Positions 1 through 12,770 are shown, counted from the stretch's first letter. The stretch is 64,000 nucleotides of DNA from Cephalopachus bancanus (GCA_027257055.1 JAPVLO010000001.1:14655501-14719500); one strand, 5' to 3'. A program made the numbers and translations. Notes: generated from the letters alone by a model not told the origin.

Positions 1-559
1 ATAAAACACCAACGGCTGACATGAAAACATAAATTGAAACTCTTCTGAATAATTTTATACAAATCAGGAAAGAGGGAAGACAGGACTCGAATTAAAGTAT
101 AAAATGAGATGTAACAGTAAATCTGAAGTGGTCTCCATCCTTAGGAAGGGTGGACTCCCTTCTAAGAAGACAAAAATTCAGATTATTGAAAACAACAGAA
201 GTGAGCAATCTGTATTCTTTGGAGACAGCCTAAAAAATACGAACGAAATAAAAAAGGAACGTGCAAATGTAAAGCAACAGAAAATCAGACAAAGAGGAAT
301 TTAAGGCCAAAAGGAAAGTTAACAGGAAATCGTGGCATTGTCACACTCCTATGGGCTGAGGAGCGTTTCGGCCTCCATGGTGACGACGGAGAGACTGTCC
401 TCTCCCCAAGACGTAAGGCGGCGGGAGGCGGTGGCTGCCAGGACCGAGAGGGAAGAGGCCCAGGAACAGCCTCTTGGGGGACGCTGGTGTTCACCCGAGG
501 TGAACCCGGGGCAAGGCGCCGCCCCCCCGGCTCTGCGGGCCAAGAGCTCGGAGTTGGTG

Positions 560-735
560 CAGAAGCAGGAAAAGGCATCCACATGGACGAGTTCCAAAAC
601 TGTTTTAAGCCGTGGAAAAAGCATCTCCATAGTGTATAGCATCCAACAGAGAGCACGTGGAAGGTGACTGAAGTTTAAACGTGTAAGAATGAATACATCA
701 TTTTTTAGAACTAAATTCTGGTTTTGGGAGTCCCC
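560..735 (+). mobile_element. mariner-type DNA transposon, 3' fragment (copy 1)
   Basis: Encodes the decayed C-terminus of a Tc1/mariner transposase: DEFQNCFKPWKKHLH, then after a frameshift ASNREHVEGD and a TGA stop, followed by AGTTTAAACGTGTAAGAATGAATACA. The family ending is W-K-K...CIASN.EYFEGD-stop. Closely similar DNA lies at 5263-5520 and, reversed, at 61320-61490. Upstream DNA (300-560) is GC-rich and not recognisable as mariner. Confidence 0.7.
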
Positions 736-1221
736 CTCATGTATCTGTATGAGAGCACTACCAAAGACCAGAACAGACGGGGAGGCATACTAACGGGAAG
801 ACGAGACGTGAAAGAACCGCTCTTCTTAAACTGATACAGAGGCGCAAATTCCCAGGGAATCAGAATCTCCAGGGAGAACTTTGGGCCGGCAGGATCATTT
901 CATTCTAATATTCAGCAGAAAACATGAATGGGAACAATAAGCACATCATCGACAAAACAGGGGAAGCAGCACGAACACAGCCAGGTGACCAGAAGAAAAG
1001 ACGGACTCTGGAGCCTTCCCCGCTCACCAGAATTCGGCGCGAGGTAAAGAGGCATCTCAGGGGGTGAGAAAGACGCCGTCGACATGTTGGGGGCAGAAGT
1101 GATATCTGTGGAAGGAAGGAAAGGTTCATTCCTGCTTCACGCCAGATGCAAAAATACATTCTAAGTGGGTGAAGAACCTGGTATGAAGGCGGGTCATAAA
1201 TAAATAAAAGAACAGGCTACA

Positions 1222-1511
1222 GGCCGGGCGCCGTGGCTCACGCCGGCAATCCCAGCACTTTGGGAGGCCGAGGGGAGGGGATTGCCTCGGCCCGCGGATT
1301 CGAGACCAGCCCGGGCAACTTGGTGAGCCCTCATCTCTACAATAAATAAAAAAAATTTGCTGCATATGGTGGCACTGGCCTGTAGTTCCAGCTAGTTGGA
1401 AGGCTGAGGCGGAAGGATTGCCGGAGCCCAGCAGGTTGAGGCTGTGGTGGCCGTGTGCATGCCACTGTGCTCCAGCCTGGGTGACATTGTGAGACTCCGA
1501 CTCAAAAAAAA
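1222..1511 (+). mobile_element. Alu SINE
   Basis: Dimeric Alu from GGCCGGGCGCCGTGGCTCAC to an A-run. Older type, with CATATGGTGG linker and GTGTGCATGCCACTG in the right arm. A TG/TA microsatellite follows its tail. Confidence 0.95.
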
Positions 1512-1567
1512 GTGTGTGTATATATATATATACTTTATATACATATATGTGTACATATATATATGTT
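1512..1567. repeat. (TG/TA)n microsatellite
   Basis: Alternating purine-pyrimidine run of TGTGTATATATA type growing from the Alu tail at 1511. Confidence 0.9.
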
Positions 1568-1939
1568 GCAGAATCTTTTTGAAATCCTGTGGACTGGAAA
1601 GTGATTTTATATACGAAATTAAATTCAGAAACCATTAAAGACAATAGGGACAGATTCAACTACTTGAAGACAAAAATCTATAGGTTAAAGACACTAGAAC
1701 ACAGGGGAAAAAAACAGAGGACAGAGAGGTGAGAATACAGCTGTACATAAACAAGGACTGACGGCTTATGAAGGCTCCCAGAAATCAACAGAAAGGCAGT
1801 GTGGTAGAAACCGGACAAAGCAGACAAACAAGTCACAGAAGAATCATTTAGATGACCGGTAAGCAGGTAGAAAGACTTCAAGGGGAACCCCCTTCCACCT
1901 CCCCCCCGACTTCCACAACTGGCTTGAAAATACTTTTAA

Positions 1940-2225
1940 GGCTAGGCGCAGTAGCTCATGCCTTAATCCCAGCACTTTGGAAGGCGGAGGCAGGAGGATT
2001 GCTTGAGACCAGGAGTTCATGGCCAGCCTGGACAACGTAGTGAGACCTCGTCTCTACCTAACATTAGCCAGGCATGGTGGTGCATGCCTGTAGTCCCAGC
2101 CTTCGGGAGGCTGAAGAGGAGGCTTGCCTGAGCCCAAGGAGATCGAGGCTGCCGTGAGCCGTGAGCGTGCCTCTGCACTCCAGCCTGGGCGACAGACTGA
2201 GACTCTGACTCAAAAAAAAAAAAAA
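1940..2225 (+). mobile_element. Alu SINE
   Basis: GGCTAGGCGCAGTAGCTCATG to a 13-base A-run. Old copy with ACCTAACATTAGCCAGGC linker. Confidence 0.95.
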
Positions 2226-3076
2226 TGTTCAAATGCTTAAATTCTGCTGCAAACGTTTTGCTCCACATAAGGAATCAAAGTTTGAAGACATGGATTCTGG
2301 AAACGGTGGCTGGGGCCGTGTCTGGGTGGGCTGTGGTGCTAGTCTGCTCATCCGCTCTTATCGTCCAATCCTTTCATTTTGATCAAGTCTGGCAGGCACA
2401 AGTGAGTTTTTTTTCTCCTTCATTTGCAAATTTTTATTCATTGTCCAGAGCAATCAACCGAGTCGCCTCATCCCTTTAAGGACTCTCTGCTGATTTTGAA
2501 ATTCCGTCACATTTCATAAATAAAAGAAGCTTTTAAAAATGCACCGTTCTCTAAGCACAGAAATTGAAAGCCAGGCAAGAGGGGGACAGCACGTGTCACA
2601 ACAGGAGCGCTGTTGGTCTGACACCGACCGCATTTCAAGCTCTCTTTCGGCGTGTTTCCAACTTGGTTCCCACCAGCCACCTCTTTCAAGGTGAAATGAA
2701 TTACTGCTCCCTTCACGGTTTCAAAAATAGCCACTAATACTTCAAACGCCACCATTCCAACTTTAAAAATCCACACACAGGCGATGAGCCAACTTAAAGA
2801 TGGCTCCGGGGATGATATCTGAAGTCCTTTGCGTAAAATGATGAAATTCAAGGTGAACCCGGCGTGGTGGACATTTGAGTAAACCAGAGAAGCCCCAAGG
2901 CTTTCGGGGCAGCAGCACTGATATGGGACCCACTGGCCACGAGTCTTGCCCTTGACTCTGTCCTCCTGGAACAAAAGTATTCTTGGCTCTCGTCTGGTCC
3001 CAGACCCCCGAGGAGAGACTAATCTTTCTGCCATCTTGTTTCTCCCTGTCTCTGCCAGTTTTTAGCACCTTTTTAA

Positions 3077-3529
<453 letters not shown>

Positions 3530-4819
3530 TTCGACTTTCAACACCAAACGCCAGCCAGGTACACAGAAGAATGTGTGTGCTACAAGTATCTGAAAAAGGG
3601 AGAACTAGCTACCACATTTTTGGAGCGCCTACGAGCACGCAACTAGCCTTAGCTTATCACAACCTCCTGCGATTTCCACAATTACCTCCCCCACGTCTCT
3701 GTTCCCAATCCCTCCCGCGACAGTTTTTGAAAAAAGTTAGTGTGCCAGAATCAAAATGCCATCTTTCGTTTGGAGATGAAACCAGTCGCTATCCCAAGAG
3801 CCTTGGAGATATTCCTCTACGACAAGCCAGTCATCTGACTTCTGTCTTAAGGAGCCGATCCCAGATATGGGAAACGCCGTGCACTCAGGGCAAATGACTC
3901 ACGATTTAGGCAACAGATGGGAGGGTCTGCCCGCCCTTGCTTTCCGAGACGGAACACATACCTCCCCCACCCCCCCACTAGGGATCTGGTCATACCAGAA
4001 AGCATCACGGCACAGGGTCTTCTGTGAAAGAGAGAAACGCCACGGAGGCCCCACCTGCAAAGCCAAAGAAGATGGCCAGAGTCACCGGACTGTCAGATCT
4101 GGCCCCCACGGGAGTGTGGTTTCCTTCTTCCCTTCCCACGCAGTATCTTGAAGAATTTAGTCGTGGAGTGAGTGAGAGAAGCACAACACGAAAGACCATA
4201 GGAGCAGGTTAGAAAAAAATCCATGGGGATTAAGGGGGACCAGAGGGAAGTAGACCCGTTGCCCCAACGGGTTGGTGATAAGGAGAATGCAGTGAACCTT
4301 CCACTGTCCTCTTGGTTCTGTGCACGTGCTTCATCCCGGAGAACTCTCTCCTGCCGGGACTGGCCTCACAGCTTGGGATTCCTGGAAAGCAGAGCCCGAG
4401 GCCAGCATTCAGGTGGTTATGCCTCATCTGGGAGGCACAGGCCCAGGGCAGCGAGGCGAGGGTGAGGGGCACGAGCCCGGGAGAGACAGGCGGCCGTGGG
4501 GGTGAGGCCTCACTGTTGCTTCCCCGTGAAGACACACGGCGAGCATCCCCTCGGCGTCGGGGCTGCCAGGAGAGGCCATGCTGGGCCCACGCGTGCTGAA
4601 AAGAGGTGGGGCCGCCCGTCAGCCGCCCTTTGATCTCTGTTTCCTGTTGAGCGGTACGGGGCGGGGATCCCCCCAACCCAGGATTATCTTTTGGGGGCGG
4701 GCCCCTTGCAGTCCAGGCTTCCCGGCTAGGTGAGTGTGCCAGGAACCCACTGGTATCCGGGGACCAGCGAGCGTTGTTGGGAGAGGCTGCGTCCGGCTTC
4801 GGAGAGTTCTTTTCAGATT

Positions 4820-5106
4820 TTTTTTTTTTTTTGAGTTGGAGTCTCACTCGGTCGCCCAGACTGGAATGCAGTGGCCGCTCCCGGCCACCGCAGCCTCGCC
4901 TGCTGGGCTCCGGCGATCCTTCCGCCTCCGCCTTCCGAGTGGCCGGAATTACAGGCACGCGCTACCACGCCCGGCTGATTTTTTGATTTATTGTAGAGAT
5001 GAGGTCTCGCTGCCCAGGCGGGTCTGGAACCCGCGGGCTCAGGCCATCCACTCACCTCAGCCTCCCAAAGGCGCGGGATTACAGGCTGAGCCACCGAGCC
5101 CGGCTC
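4820..5106 (-). mobile_element. Alu SINE, derived lemur-type
   Basis: Minus strand, flanked by the perfect 12-base duplication TCTTTTCAGATT (4808-4819 and 5107-5118). Carries the derived right-arm hairpin and the shortened GCTGCCCAGGCGGGTC left arm. Confidence 0.97.
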
Positions 5107-5262
5107 TCTTTTCAGATTCTTTCAAAACGTTTGCCCATTTCATGATGGGTGATTTACGAGCGCACCTGCCCACACGGTGCTGAACGTTCGGCGGTTTGGG
5201 ACCAAAACACGGCATGACCCCCGTGCCCCCTGCCTCTAGTCACCCGATCTCGCCCCAAGCAG

Positions 5263-5520
5263 CTTTTAAAAATTTCCCCAGGTGAAAAAGAGTCCTCCAA
5301 GGGAAACGTTCTGCCAGTGTGGAAGAACGTCAGAAGCTCTAAGAGGCATCGAAACCGGCAAGCTCAAAAGCCGTCTTGAGCAGTAGAAAAAGCGAATCGA
5401 TAGGAGTATTGCATCCGGTGGAAAGTCCTTTGAAGGAGACTGAAGTTTAAGCAGGTAAGCACACACATCCAATGTTTATGAACAAATTCTGAGTTTGTTG
5501 GGGTGCCCCTCGTATCTGCC
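5263..5520 (+). mobile_element. mariner-type DNA transposon, 3' fragment (copy 2)
   Basis: The longest of three related fragments. It aligns to a mariner transposase end: a stretch like ALRGIETGKLKSRLEQ followed by KAN, ASGGKSFEGD-type residues and a stop, then GAAGTTTAAGCAGGTAAGC. It ends in GGGGTGCCCCTCGTA, near the expected terminal inverted repeat. No intact frame remains. Confidence 0.7.
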
Positions 5521-6209
5521 CTTCCTGGCTGTCCCATCAGCCTCTCTGTCCACCGGGTGACTGTCTGGAGCTCAGGGGCCACACCCTGCAGGCTGGTGTT
5601 CCGGTCACGCCCGGCAGGATGGGAGAAATGAGAAACAGTGTGTGCTGGACTCTCAGGCTGGGAGTGGGGACTGGCACCCCGTGCGAGAGGTTGATGGCTC
5701 CTCGAGTTGGAAGAGCTGTCAGGGGGGAGGCACAAAAATAAAACCGGGGGGGGGCCTTGTAAAGACGTGTGTCTAGGGTAGGCAACATCGTACCAGCCTT
5801 TACCTTTGAAGTACAGGAGGTGACCACAGTTAGACAAGAAAAAAATGTGAAATTATCTCGAGGACTCAGAGGAGGGGAATGGTCAGTCTAAGCAATATTT
5901 AAATTGAAATATTATTCAGCCATCAAAATTATAGTACGAAGTTTACACTATAACATAAGAAAATGTTGATGAAATAAGCTGGAAGTTTAACTGGTCTTCA
6001 GCGTCGCTGGTGCGCTGTGATGACAGCCATGGTAAGCTGTTCATATAATAAAGCTTGGGAGAGTCCCTCTAGCCTGACAGTTGGGGTCAAGAGATCCTTT
6101 TTCCAAAAAGCAGCCATAAAACTGGACAAAAGTGTCAAAAACAAACCACTCCAATGCTCTGGAAATCATCAAAAGTCATCCAGTCAACTGTATAAAAATG
6201 AAAAATACA

Positions 6210-6499
6210 GCCAGGCTCGGTGGCTCAGCCTGTAATCCCAGAGCTTTGGGAGGCTGAGGTGAGTGGATTGCCTGAGCCCGCGGGTTCGAGACCCACCTGG
6301 GCAACTTGGCGAGACCTCATCTCTATAATAAATCAAAAATTAGCCAGGCGTGGTAGCGCGCACCTGTAGTTCCAGCTACTTGGAAGGCTGAGGCGGAAGG
6401 ATCGCCAGAGCCCAGCAGGTCGAGGCTGCGGTGGCCGGGAGTGGCCACTGTACTCCAGTCTCAGAGACAGAGACTCCAACTCAAAAAAAAAAAAAAAAA
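6210..6499 (+). mobile_element. Alu SINE, derived lemur-type
   Basis: From GCCAGGCTCGGTGGCTCAGC to a 17-base A-run. Flanks share GAAAAATACA. Retains the longer GGGCAACTTGGCGAGACC version of the left arm. Confidence 0.95.
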
Positions 6500-6639
6500 G
6501 AAAAATACAACGGTACCAGATCTCAAATCAGATGAAGTGAGGACCAGTGAGGCCTCAACTTTACCTACACAATGACCATTTGTATCCCTAACCCTGAATT
6601 GTACCCCACAACTTTAAAATAAAAATAAAAGAAGACGAA

Positions 6640-8358
6640 AAAATGACAAATACAAACATATCGACGTTTGTGGGGCATAGCAGTGCTGAGAGATTCGTAT
6701 CACGGAATGCATACATAAGAGAAAAGATCTGAAATCAGTCAGCTCAGCTCCCAGCTCAAGAACCTAGACAAGAAAGAGCAAAATAAACTCAAAGCGAGGA
6801 GAAGGCAGAAAAGAATAAGGTGGAGCAAAATCAGTGCACCTGAAAACAGAAAAGCTATAAATACGACCCAGGGAAGAAAGAGCATGTCTTTGCAGAGATC
6901 AGCACAGTTGACAAACTTCAGCAAGACTGACGCAAGAAGAAAGAAGACACAAACAACCGATGTCAGGAACAAAACAGCCAGCACAGCCCAGTGGACACCC
7001 AAGGAGCCTTCGGGGTGCTGCGACCAACTCTACACACAGAAATGTGACCGCACAGGGCGACGGATCAAGTCCTCCAAAAACAAACTGCCACAACTCTCGT
7101 CATATGGTTCGCGTGTTCTGAATAGCCCTGAACATTCTGAGAAAAGTAAATACCTAATCCAGTCCCCACCCATCCACCCACCCACCCACTGCCTCCTCAA
7201 AGAAGTCCAGGTCCAGATGGTTTCTCTGGACAATCCTACCAAATACTTAAAGAAAAATCAACACAAATTCTACGCAATCCCTTCCCTACTCATTGTATGA
7301 AGTTAATATCCTGATACCAAACCAGACAAAAATATACAAGAAGAGAACATTGCGGCTGGGTGCGGTGGCTCACGCCTGTCATCCCAACCTTTGGGAGACG
7401 GAGGCGAGAGGATTGCCTGAGCCCAGGGGTTCGAGACCAGCCTGGGCAACATGGTGAGACCTCGTCTCTACAATAAATCAAAAAATTAGCTAGTTGTGGT
7501 GGTGCATGCCTGTAGTTCCAGCTATTGGAAGGCAGAGGCAGAGGGAATGCGGGAGCCCAGCATGTCAAGGCTGCAGTGGCCAAGAGCAGTTTGCCACTGC
7601 ACTCCAGCCTGGGTGACAGAGTGAGACTCCAACTCAAAAGAAAAAGAAAATTGCACACTAATATCCCTCGTGAACATAGATACAAAAGTCCCTAACAAAA
7701 TGTTAGAAACCAAATCCAGAAAACATTGAAAGGATTAACATGATCTCATGTGATTTATTCCAGAAATGCAAGGCTGAATTAACATCCAAGAATCAGTTTT
7801 CCTTGTATACCATATTTAATAGAATAAAGGACCAAAACCACATTATCATCTCAGTAAGTAGAGAAAAAGCCTTTTTGAGCAAAATAAAAAACTGTACCCA
7901 ATTTTTAAAAAAACTCTCAACAAACTCGGAATAAAAAAGAACATCCTCAACCAAATAAAAATCAACAGGAAAGTCCAGCTACGGAAAGACCGCAGCCGGC
8001 TCCATCCCCGAAGGTTAAGAGGGAATGTTTTCTCCCGAAGGCCAGGAGCGAGAGTGGGACGTTTGCTCCCAACACGTCCCCTGGGTGCCATGTTGCAAGG
8101 TCTAGGCAGCGCCAGAGGCTAAATAGACAAGGGGCCCAGATGGCCAGGGAAGGAGTGAAGTGTTCTTTCTCTTCAGATGACTTGATCCGATACCTAGAAA
8201 ATCCCAAGAAAGCCACACAAAGCTGCCAGAGCTCATGAGTGTAGCAAGATCGCAGGACACAGCTCAGTCTACAGAACTCGGCTGTCTTCCCACAAACAGG
8301 CAATGCACAAACCGAATATGAAATAAGAAAGCAATTCCATTCAAAAAGAAGACACATC
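6640..8358 (+). mobile_element. L1 ORF2 fragment with nested Alus
   Basis: Plus-strand L1 ORF2 remnants: an A-rich stretch at 6690-6990 (AAGAAACTAG-like, AGAGCAAAATAAACTC), then 7651-7985 with a stretch like CATTATCATCTCAGTAAGTA GAGAAAAAGC (reverse transcriptase region) and CAAATAAAAATCAACAGG, then 8160-8345 with CTTCAGATGACTTGATCC and CTAGAAAATCCCAAGAAAGC. The Alu at 7354-7650 interrupts it. Many stops; inactive. Confidence 0.8.
7354..7650 (+). mobile_element. Alu SINE
   Basis: GGCTGGGTGCGGTGGCTCAC to AAAAGAAAAAGAAA, inserted within L1 ORF2 sequence. Confidence 0.95.
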
Positions 8359-8429
8359 AGCCAGGCGTGGTAGCACATGCCTATAATTCCGACCGAGTGA
8401 GACTCCAACTCAAAAAAAAAAAAAAAAAA
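8359..8429 (+). mobile_element. Internally deleted Alu right arm
   Basis: About 70 bases: AGCCAGGCGTGGTAGCACATG then a jump to GAGTGAGACTCCAACTC and an 18-base A-run. The middle of the right arm is missing. Confidence 0.85.
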
Positions 8430-8852
8430 CGCTTCTGACTTAGATTTTCGTTTCTGTCTGATTCTATTATTGGAAGCAACCTCAGCTTTTTGTCCAAAAT
8501 CAAATATAGAGAGACACTTAATAAAATGGAAAGTCCCTTCTCGCCCTTCCCTTATCCAAGGTAATAATGCATGCAAAACTGCTGGGTGTTTCCTACACAA
8601 TTAAAAAGTAATTTCTGTACTTTGCCAAAAATTCTTGCAGGGTTGCCATTCAAATGAGATCAGAAGGTTTGCAAACTGCCTGTACGATGAACTTTTCCAT
8701 AAAATCCTTCTGGGCACTTTTTTAAAAAGACAGATTTACTGAGATGGAGTTTGCAAATATTAAAATTCACCCTTTTTAGCGTGCAGTTCTGAGTACAGTA
8801 TCGACAAACACATGGAGGAGTGAAAAAAACTTACAATCAAGATAGAGAAAAA

Positions 8853-9140
8853 GGCCGGATGCGGTGGCTCACGTCTGTCATCTCAGAAATTTGGGAGGCC
8901 AAGGCAAGAGAATCTCTCGAGACCAGGAGTTCAAGGCCACCCTGGGCCAGGTAGCGAGATCTTGTCTCTACAAAAAAATTTAAAAACTACTAGGTGGGCG
9001 GGGTGATGAGTACCTGCAGTCCCAGCTACAAGGGCGTCTGAGGCGGGAGGATCACCTGGAGGTCGAGGCTGTGGTGAGCTGTGATCGTGCCACTGCACTC
9101 CAGCCTGGGAGACAGAGTGAGACCCTGACTCAAAAGTAAA
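8853..9140 (+). mobile_element. Alu SINE
   Basis: GGCCGGATGCGGTGGCTCAC to CTCAAAAGTAAAA. Old type with GTGAGCTGTGATCGTGCCAC right arm. Confidence 0.95.
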
Positions 9141-9812
9141 ACATCACAGAGGGGAAATCACGCAGTACACAGCCTTTCGAACGCCGCCTCTTCCGCGTGG
9201 CCAGGTCTCTGTTTATTTTTGCTATGAATCTCAGCTATTCCCTACGGTGTGTCAGAAGTATTTTGGGAGATTTTCTACAAACCACTTGGCTTTGACGCTG
9301 GCCTTGATCTGCACGGGCAGGCAAGAAAGGCAGCCTCTGCGACCGAGGCCTCCGCCCTGGCTGGAGGGCATCGCTGTTCTCTGGGACTTCCTTGGTCCCA
9401 CACCAGGCTCTGCTGAGATGCCCACGGGGCCCCTCCAGGCCACCCACCCCCTCTGCTGCTGTCTGGGATCCACAGTCTCTGCGAGGCTGGAAACTCCAGT
9501 CCAAGCTCCACCTCCCCGTGGCACCACCTGCCCGGGGCACAGCCAGCAGGGGTGCTGCCCCCACGGCCCCCCCCATGACTGTGGAAAAGCCTGGGCGTGG
9601 CACCACCACGCCCATGAGCAGCGAAGCCCTGGGCAGGCCGCCTGGGGCTGGAGGAGGAAGACTTGACTGTCCTCCAGCAGGAAGAGGCCGGACTCTGGAG
9701 CGTCCACACGGCCGGGGGTCGGGGGGCACTCGGCAATGGAGAGGGCCGACTGTGGATGTGGAATGGCCTCAGGGCATCACACTGAGTGGAAAAGCCAGAA
9801 CAGAAAGGTGGG
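9141..9812. other. GC-rich stretch, no recognisable gene
   Basis: Several overlapping frames of 140-165 codons stay open on both strands because the DNA is GC-rich. None resembles a known protein, none has splice context, and the best ones overlap each other on opposite strands. I see nothing supportable here. Confidence 0.6.
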
Positions 9813-10078
9813 TTTTTTGAGTCGGCGTCTCACTCTGTCGCCCAGGCTGGGGTGCAGTGGCACGATCACGGCCACTGCAGCCTCGAGCTCCTGCCTCCGC
9901 CTTCCAAGTAGCTGGGACCATGGGTGCATGCCACCCTGCCCAGCTAATTTTTTGATTTATTGTAGAGGTGAGGTCTTGTCATGTGGCCCCGGCTGGTCTC
10001 AAACCCTTGGGCTCAGGCAATCCTCTCGCCTCCACCTCCCAGAGTGCTGGGATTACAGGTGTGAGCCGCCGTGCCCGG
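9813..10078 (-). mobile_element. Alu SINE
   Basis: TTTTTTGAGTCGGCGTCTCAC to GAGCCGCCGTGCCCGG, minus strand. Confidence 0.93.
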
Positions 10079-10137
10079 GTCAGAAATGCTTTCGGGTCAC
10101 ATGCCGTATGATTTCATCCACGTAACATTCATTAAAA

Positions 10138-10503
<366 letters not shown>

Positions 10504-11194
10504 TCACGCACATAACATTCTTGAGATGACATCGCAGAGATGGCGCAATCGGTGGTTACAGGCGGGTGCAGAAGGGTGTGACTGTGAAGGAACAGCACCA
10601 GGGAGCCTCGCAGTGACAGGGCAGTTCTGGACCTTGAATGTCACACCGATCTACACAAGTGATGAAACTGCAGAAATGCCATCATACACACACACACACA
10701 CGTGCACTCAAAGCTGGTGACATCTGAAGACTGTACCCGAACACGTCTTGGCTGCGACCCCGAACTCGCTCTGCAGGACAGGACGGCCAGGCAAGGGCGT
10801 GGGTGCACGGTGCCGCGGGTGTGTGTGTCCTGCAACTCCCTGTGAATCAATCCTAATTTCGAAACAAGAGAGTTGATGGAGGCGTCCTGCCACACATGCA
10901 CAGGCACGTGTGTGTGACTTCATTTCTTCCAAATGAGATTCTGATGCCCACGCCACCCCCGTCTTGGAGAACTGACCGCCCCTCTCTAGGGACCTGCCTT
11001 CTCCTTGGCAGCTGCAGACTTGTCCCTGGAGGGACACGCGAGCCTCCGTCTCCACCCGGACCAGAACCACAGCTCCTCCCTCTTTTCCGTCAGTTTCCTA
11101 ACGCTGGCCTCCCTTTTTCCAGAAAACTCTCCCAAGTTTTGTTTTGTTTCCTGACGAGTCTTCTCCCATCCTCTGTAGTCCTTCAAAAAGAACA

Positions 11195-11462
11195 GGCCGG
11201 GCTCGGTGGCTCACCCTGTCGTCCCAGCACTTTGGGAGGCCGAGGTGTGAATTGCCTGAGCCTATCAATGGGTTTGAGACCCGCCCGGGCAACTCGGCGA
11301 GACCTCATCTCTACGATAAATCAAAAACCAGCCGGGCGTGGTAAGTGCGCGCCTGTAGTTCCAGCTACTTGCAAGGCTGAGGCGGAAGGATCGCCGGAGC
11401 CCAGCAGGCCGAGGCTGCGGTGGCTGGGAACATGCCACTGCACTCCACAAATAAAAAAAAGA
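11195..11462 (+). mobile_element. Alu SINE, 3'-shortened
   Basis: GGCCGGGCTCGGTGGCTCAC onward; the end CCTGGGTGACAGAGTGAGACTC is missing and CTGCACTCCACAAAT runs straight into the A-run. Confidence 0.92.
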
Positions 11463-11969
11463 ATCAGAAACCCGATCTGTGGAAAAGTCGAGAACTTCAA
11501 CCAACGCCCTCAATGTCCCCAAGCACTGGTCACTTAGTTATACAGACCTCATCACTCCCAAGGTTATCCCAGTTCTCAAACCCATCTGCGGAACCCCAGG
11601 GCTCCCCAGGGCCACGTCAGGGGTTCCTCAAGGTCACAACTGGCCTGCCATGACCACCTCCTGCAGTGTTGACATCTGCACTGATGGTCAGCAAGGCCCA
11701 GACATCCAGATACGCGGCCAGACTGCTGAATCTCTTGGCCGTGCAGGGCGCTAAAAAAATCCAGTTTCACTTAAGTGTGTCCTTGATGCGGTAGAAATTT
11801 TGATTAACTTTCAGCTCGAGGACGCGTTCTGCCTGACAAGAAGGGAAGCAGCAGAAAGGGTTTGTTGAGCCACAGACATCGCGTGTCTCAGGGAAAGCAT
11901 AGCTCGCGGCTTGTGTGACAGCGTATGTGGTGGCTGGTTCAGAAAGCACCACTAAAAAAAGCATTTTTA

Positions 11970-12254
11970 GCCAGGCTCGGTGGCTCAGCCTGTAATTCCG
12001 CGCCTTGGGAGGCTGAGGTGAGTGGATTGCCTGAGCCCGCGGGTTCGAGACCCGCCTGCACAGCGAGACCTCATCTCTACCATCAATCAAAAAATCAGCC
12101 GGGCGGGGTAGCACGCGCCTGTAATTCCAGCTACTCGGAAGGCTGAGGGGCAAGGATGGCTGGAGCCCAGCAGGTCGAGGCTGCGGTGGCCAGGAGCGGC
12201 CGCTGCACTCCAGTCTGGGTGACCGAGTGAGACTCCAACTCAAAAAAAAAAAAA
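11970..12254 (+). mobile_element. Alu SINE, derived lemur-type
   Basis: GCCAGGCTCGGTGGCTCAGC to a 13-base A-run. Carries the perfect T-arm-like B-box at 12039-12055. Confidence 0.95.
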
Positions 12255-12255
12255 G

Positions 12256-12770
12256 TATTTTTAAATGTGTTACAGAGTTATGGGGTACTAGTGAGGACTT
12301 ACTGCAGAAAGAGGCTGTGCACAGGTGAGGTCTGAGCTTCCAGCGGGCCCTCTGCCCCCGATAGTGGACCGGGTACCCAGTACATGGCCACGTGTCCCCT
12401 CCCTCCCCAGTGTCCAGCATCTGCCGTTCCCACCCCCTCCCCGTGCTTGTGTGACCACAGATCAGCACTGGCCTACGAGTGAGGATACGCGGTGTTATCT
12501 CTGTGACAGCTCATGTAGCAGGATGGTCTCCAGCTGCATCCAAGTTGCTGCAAAGGCCATGGGCTCGTTCTACGTGGCTGCATAATATTCCATCGTGCAC
12601 ACGCACCTTTTTTTCATCCAGCTCACTTTCGAGGGGCCTCTGAGCTGGTTCCGTGTTTTTGCTACTGCGAAAAGTGCTGCAGTGAACACGTGTGAGGAGG
12701 CATTCTTTTTATTTCAAATAATGAAGAACAACCTGTGGGTTTTAAGCCTTCAGCATCTGGCAGGCATGAT
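12256..12770 (+). mobile_element. L1 3' UTR fragment
   Basis: Matches the primate L1 3' end: GGACCGGGTACCCAGTACATGG, CCAGCTGCATCCAAGTTGCT, GGCTGCATAATATTCCATCG, TTTTTCATCCAGCTCAC, GGTTCCGTGTTTTTGCTACT, GTGCTGCAGTGAACA. Plus strand, no coding part retained. Confidence 0.85.

Larger units (their letters stand above)
1080..1720 (+). mobile_element. L1 fragment (ORF2 end), split by an Alu
   Basis: Two pieces, about 1080-1221 and 1567-1720, flank the Alu at 1222-1511. They resemble the end of L1 ORF2 (CCAGATGCAAAAATACATTC; ACAGATTCAACTACTTGAAG ACAAAAATCT-type). Diverged, plus strand. Confidence 0.55.

Noticed and set aside
1..340. 66-codon frame at 104-304 rich in Lys and Asn
   Set aside because: A-rich DNA with no recognisable domain; could be part of an old LINE but I cannot support it.
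4230..4958. 242-codon minus-strand frame
   Set aside because: Its first part is translated Alu ([19 protein letters not shown]), a classic artefact; the rest has no recognisable domain.
9235..9820. Cluster of 140-165-codon frames on both strands
   Set aside because: Several overlap on opposite strands in GC-rich DNA without similarity, splice context or codon signal.
12039..12055. tRNA gene suggested by the T-arm-like sequence
   Set aside because: Only the T-arm is present; no acceptor, D or anticodon arms. It is the B-box of an Alu.
11767..12468. 233-codon minus-strand frame
   Set aside because: Mostly an Alu translated backwards ([20 protein letters not shown]) plus L1 3' UTR.
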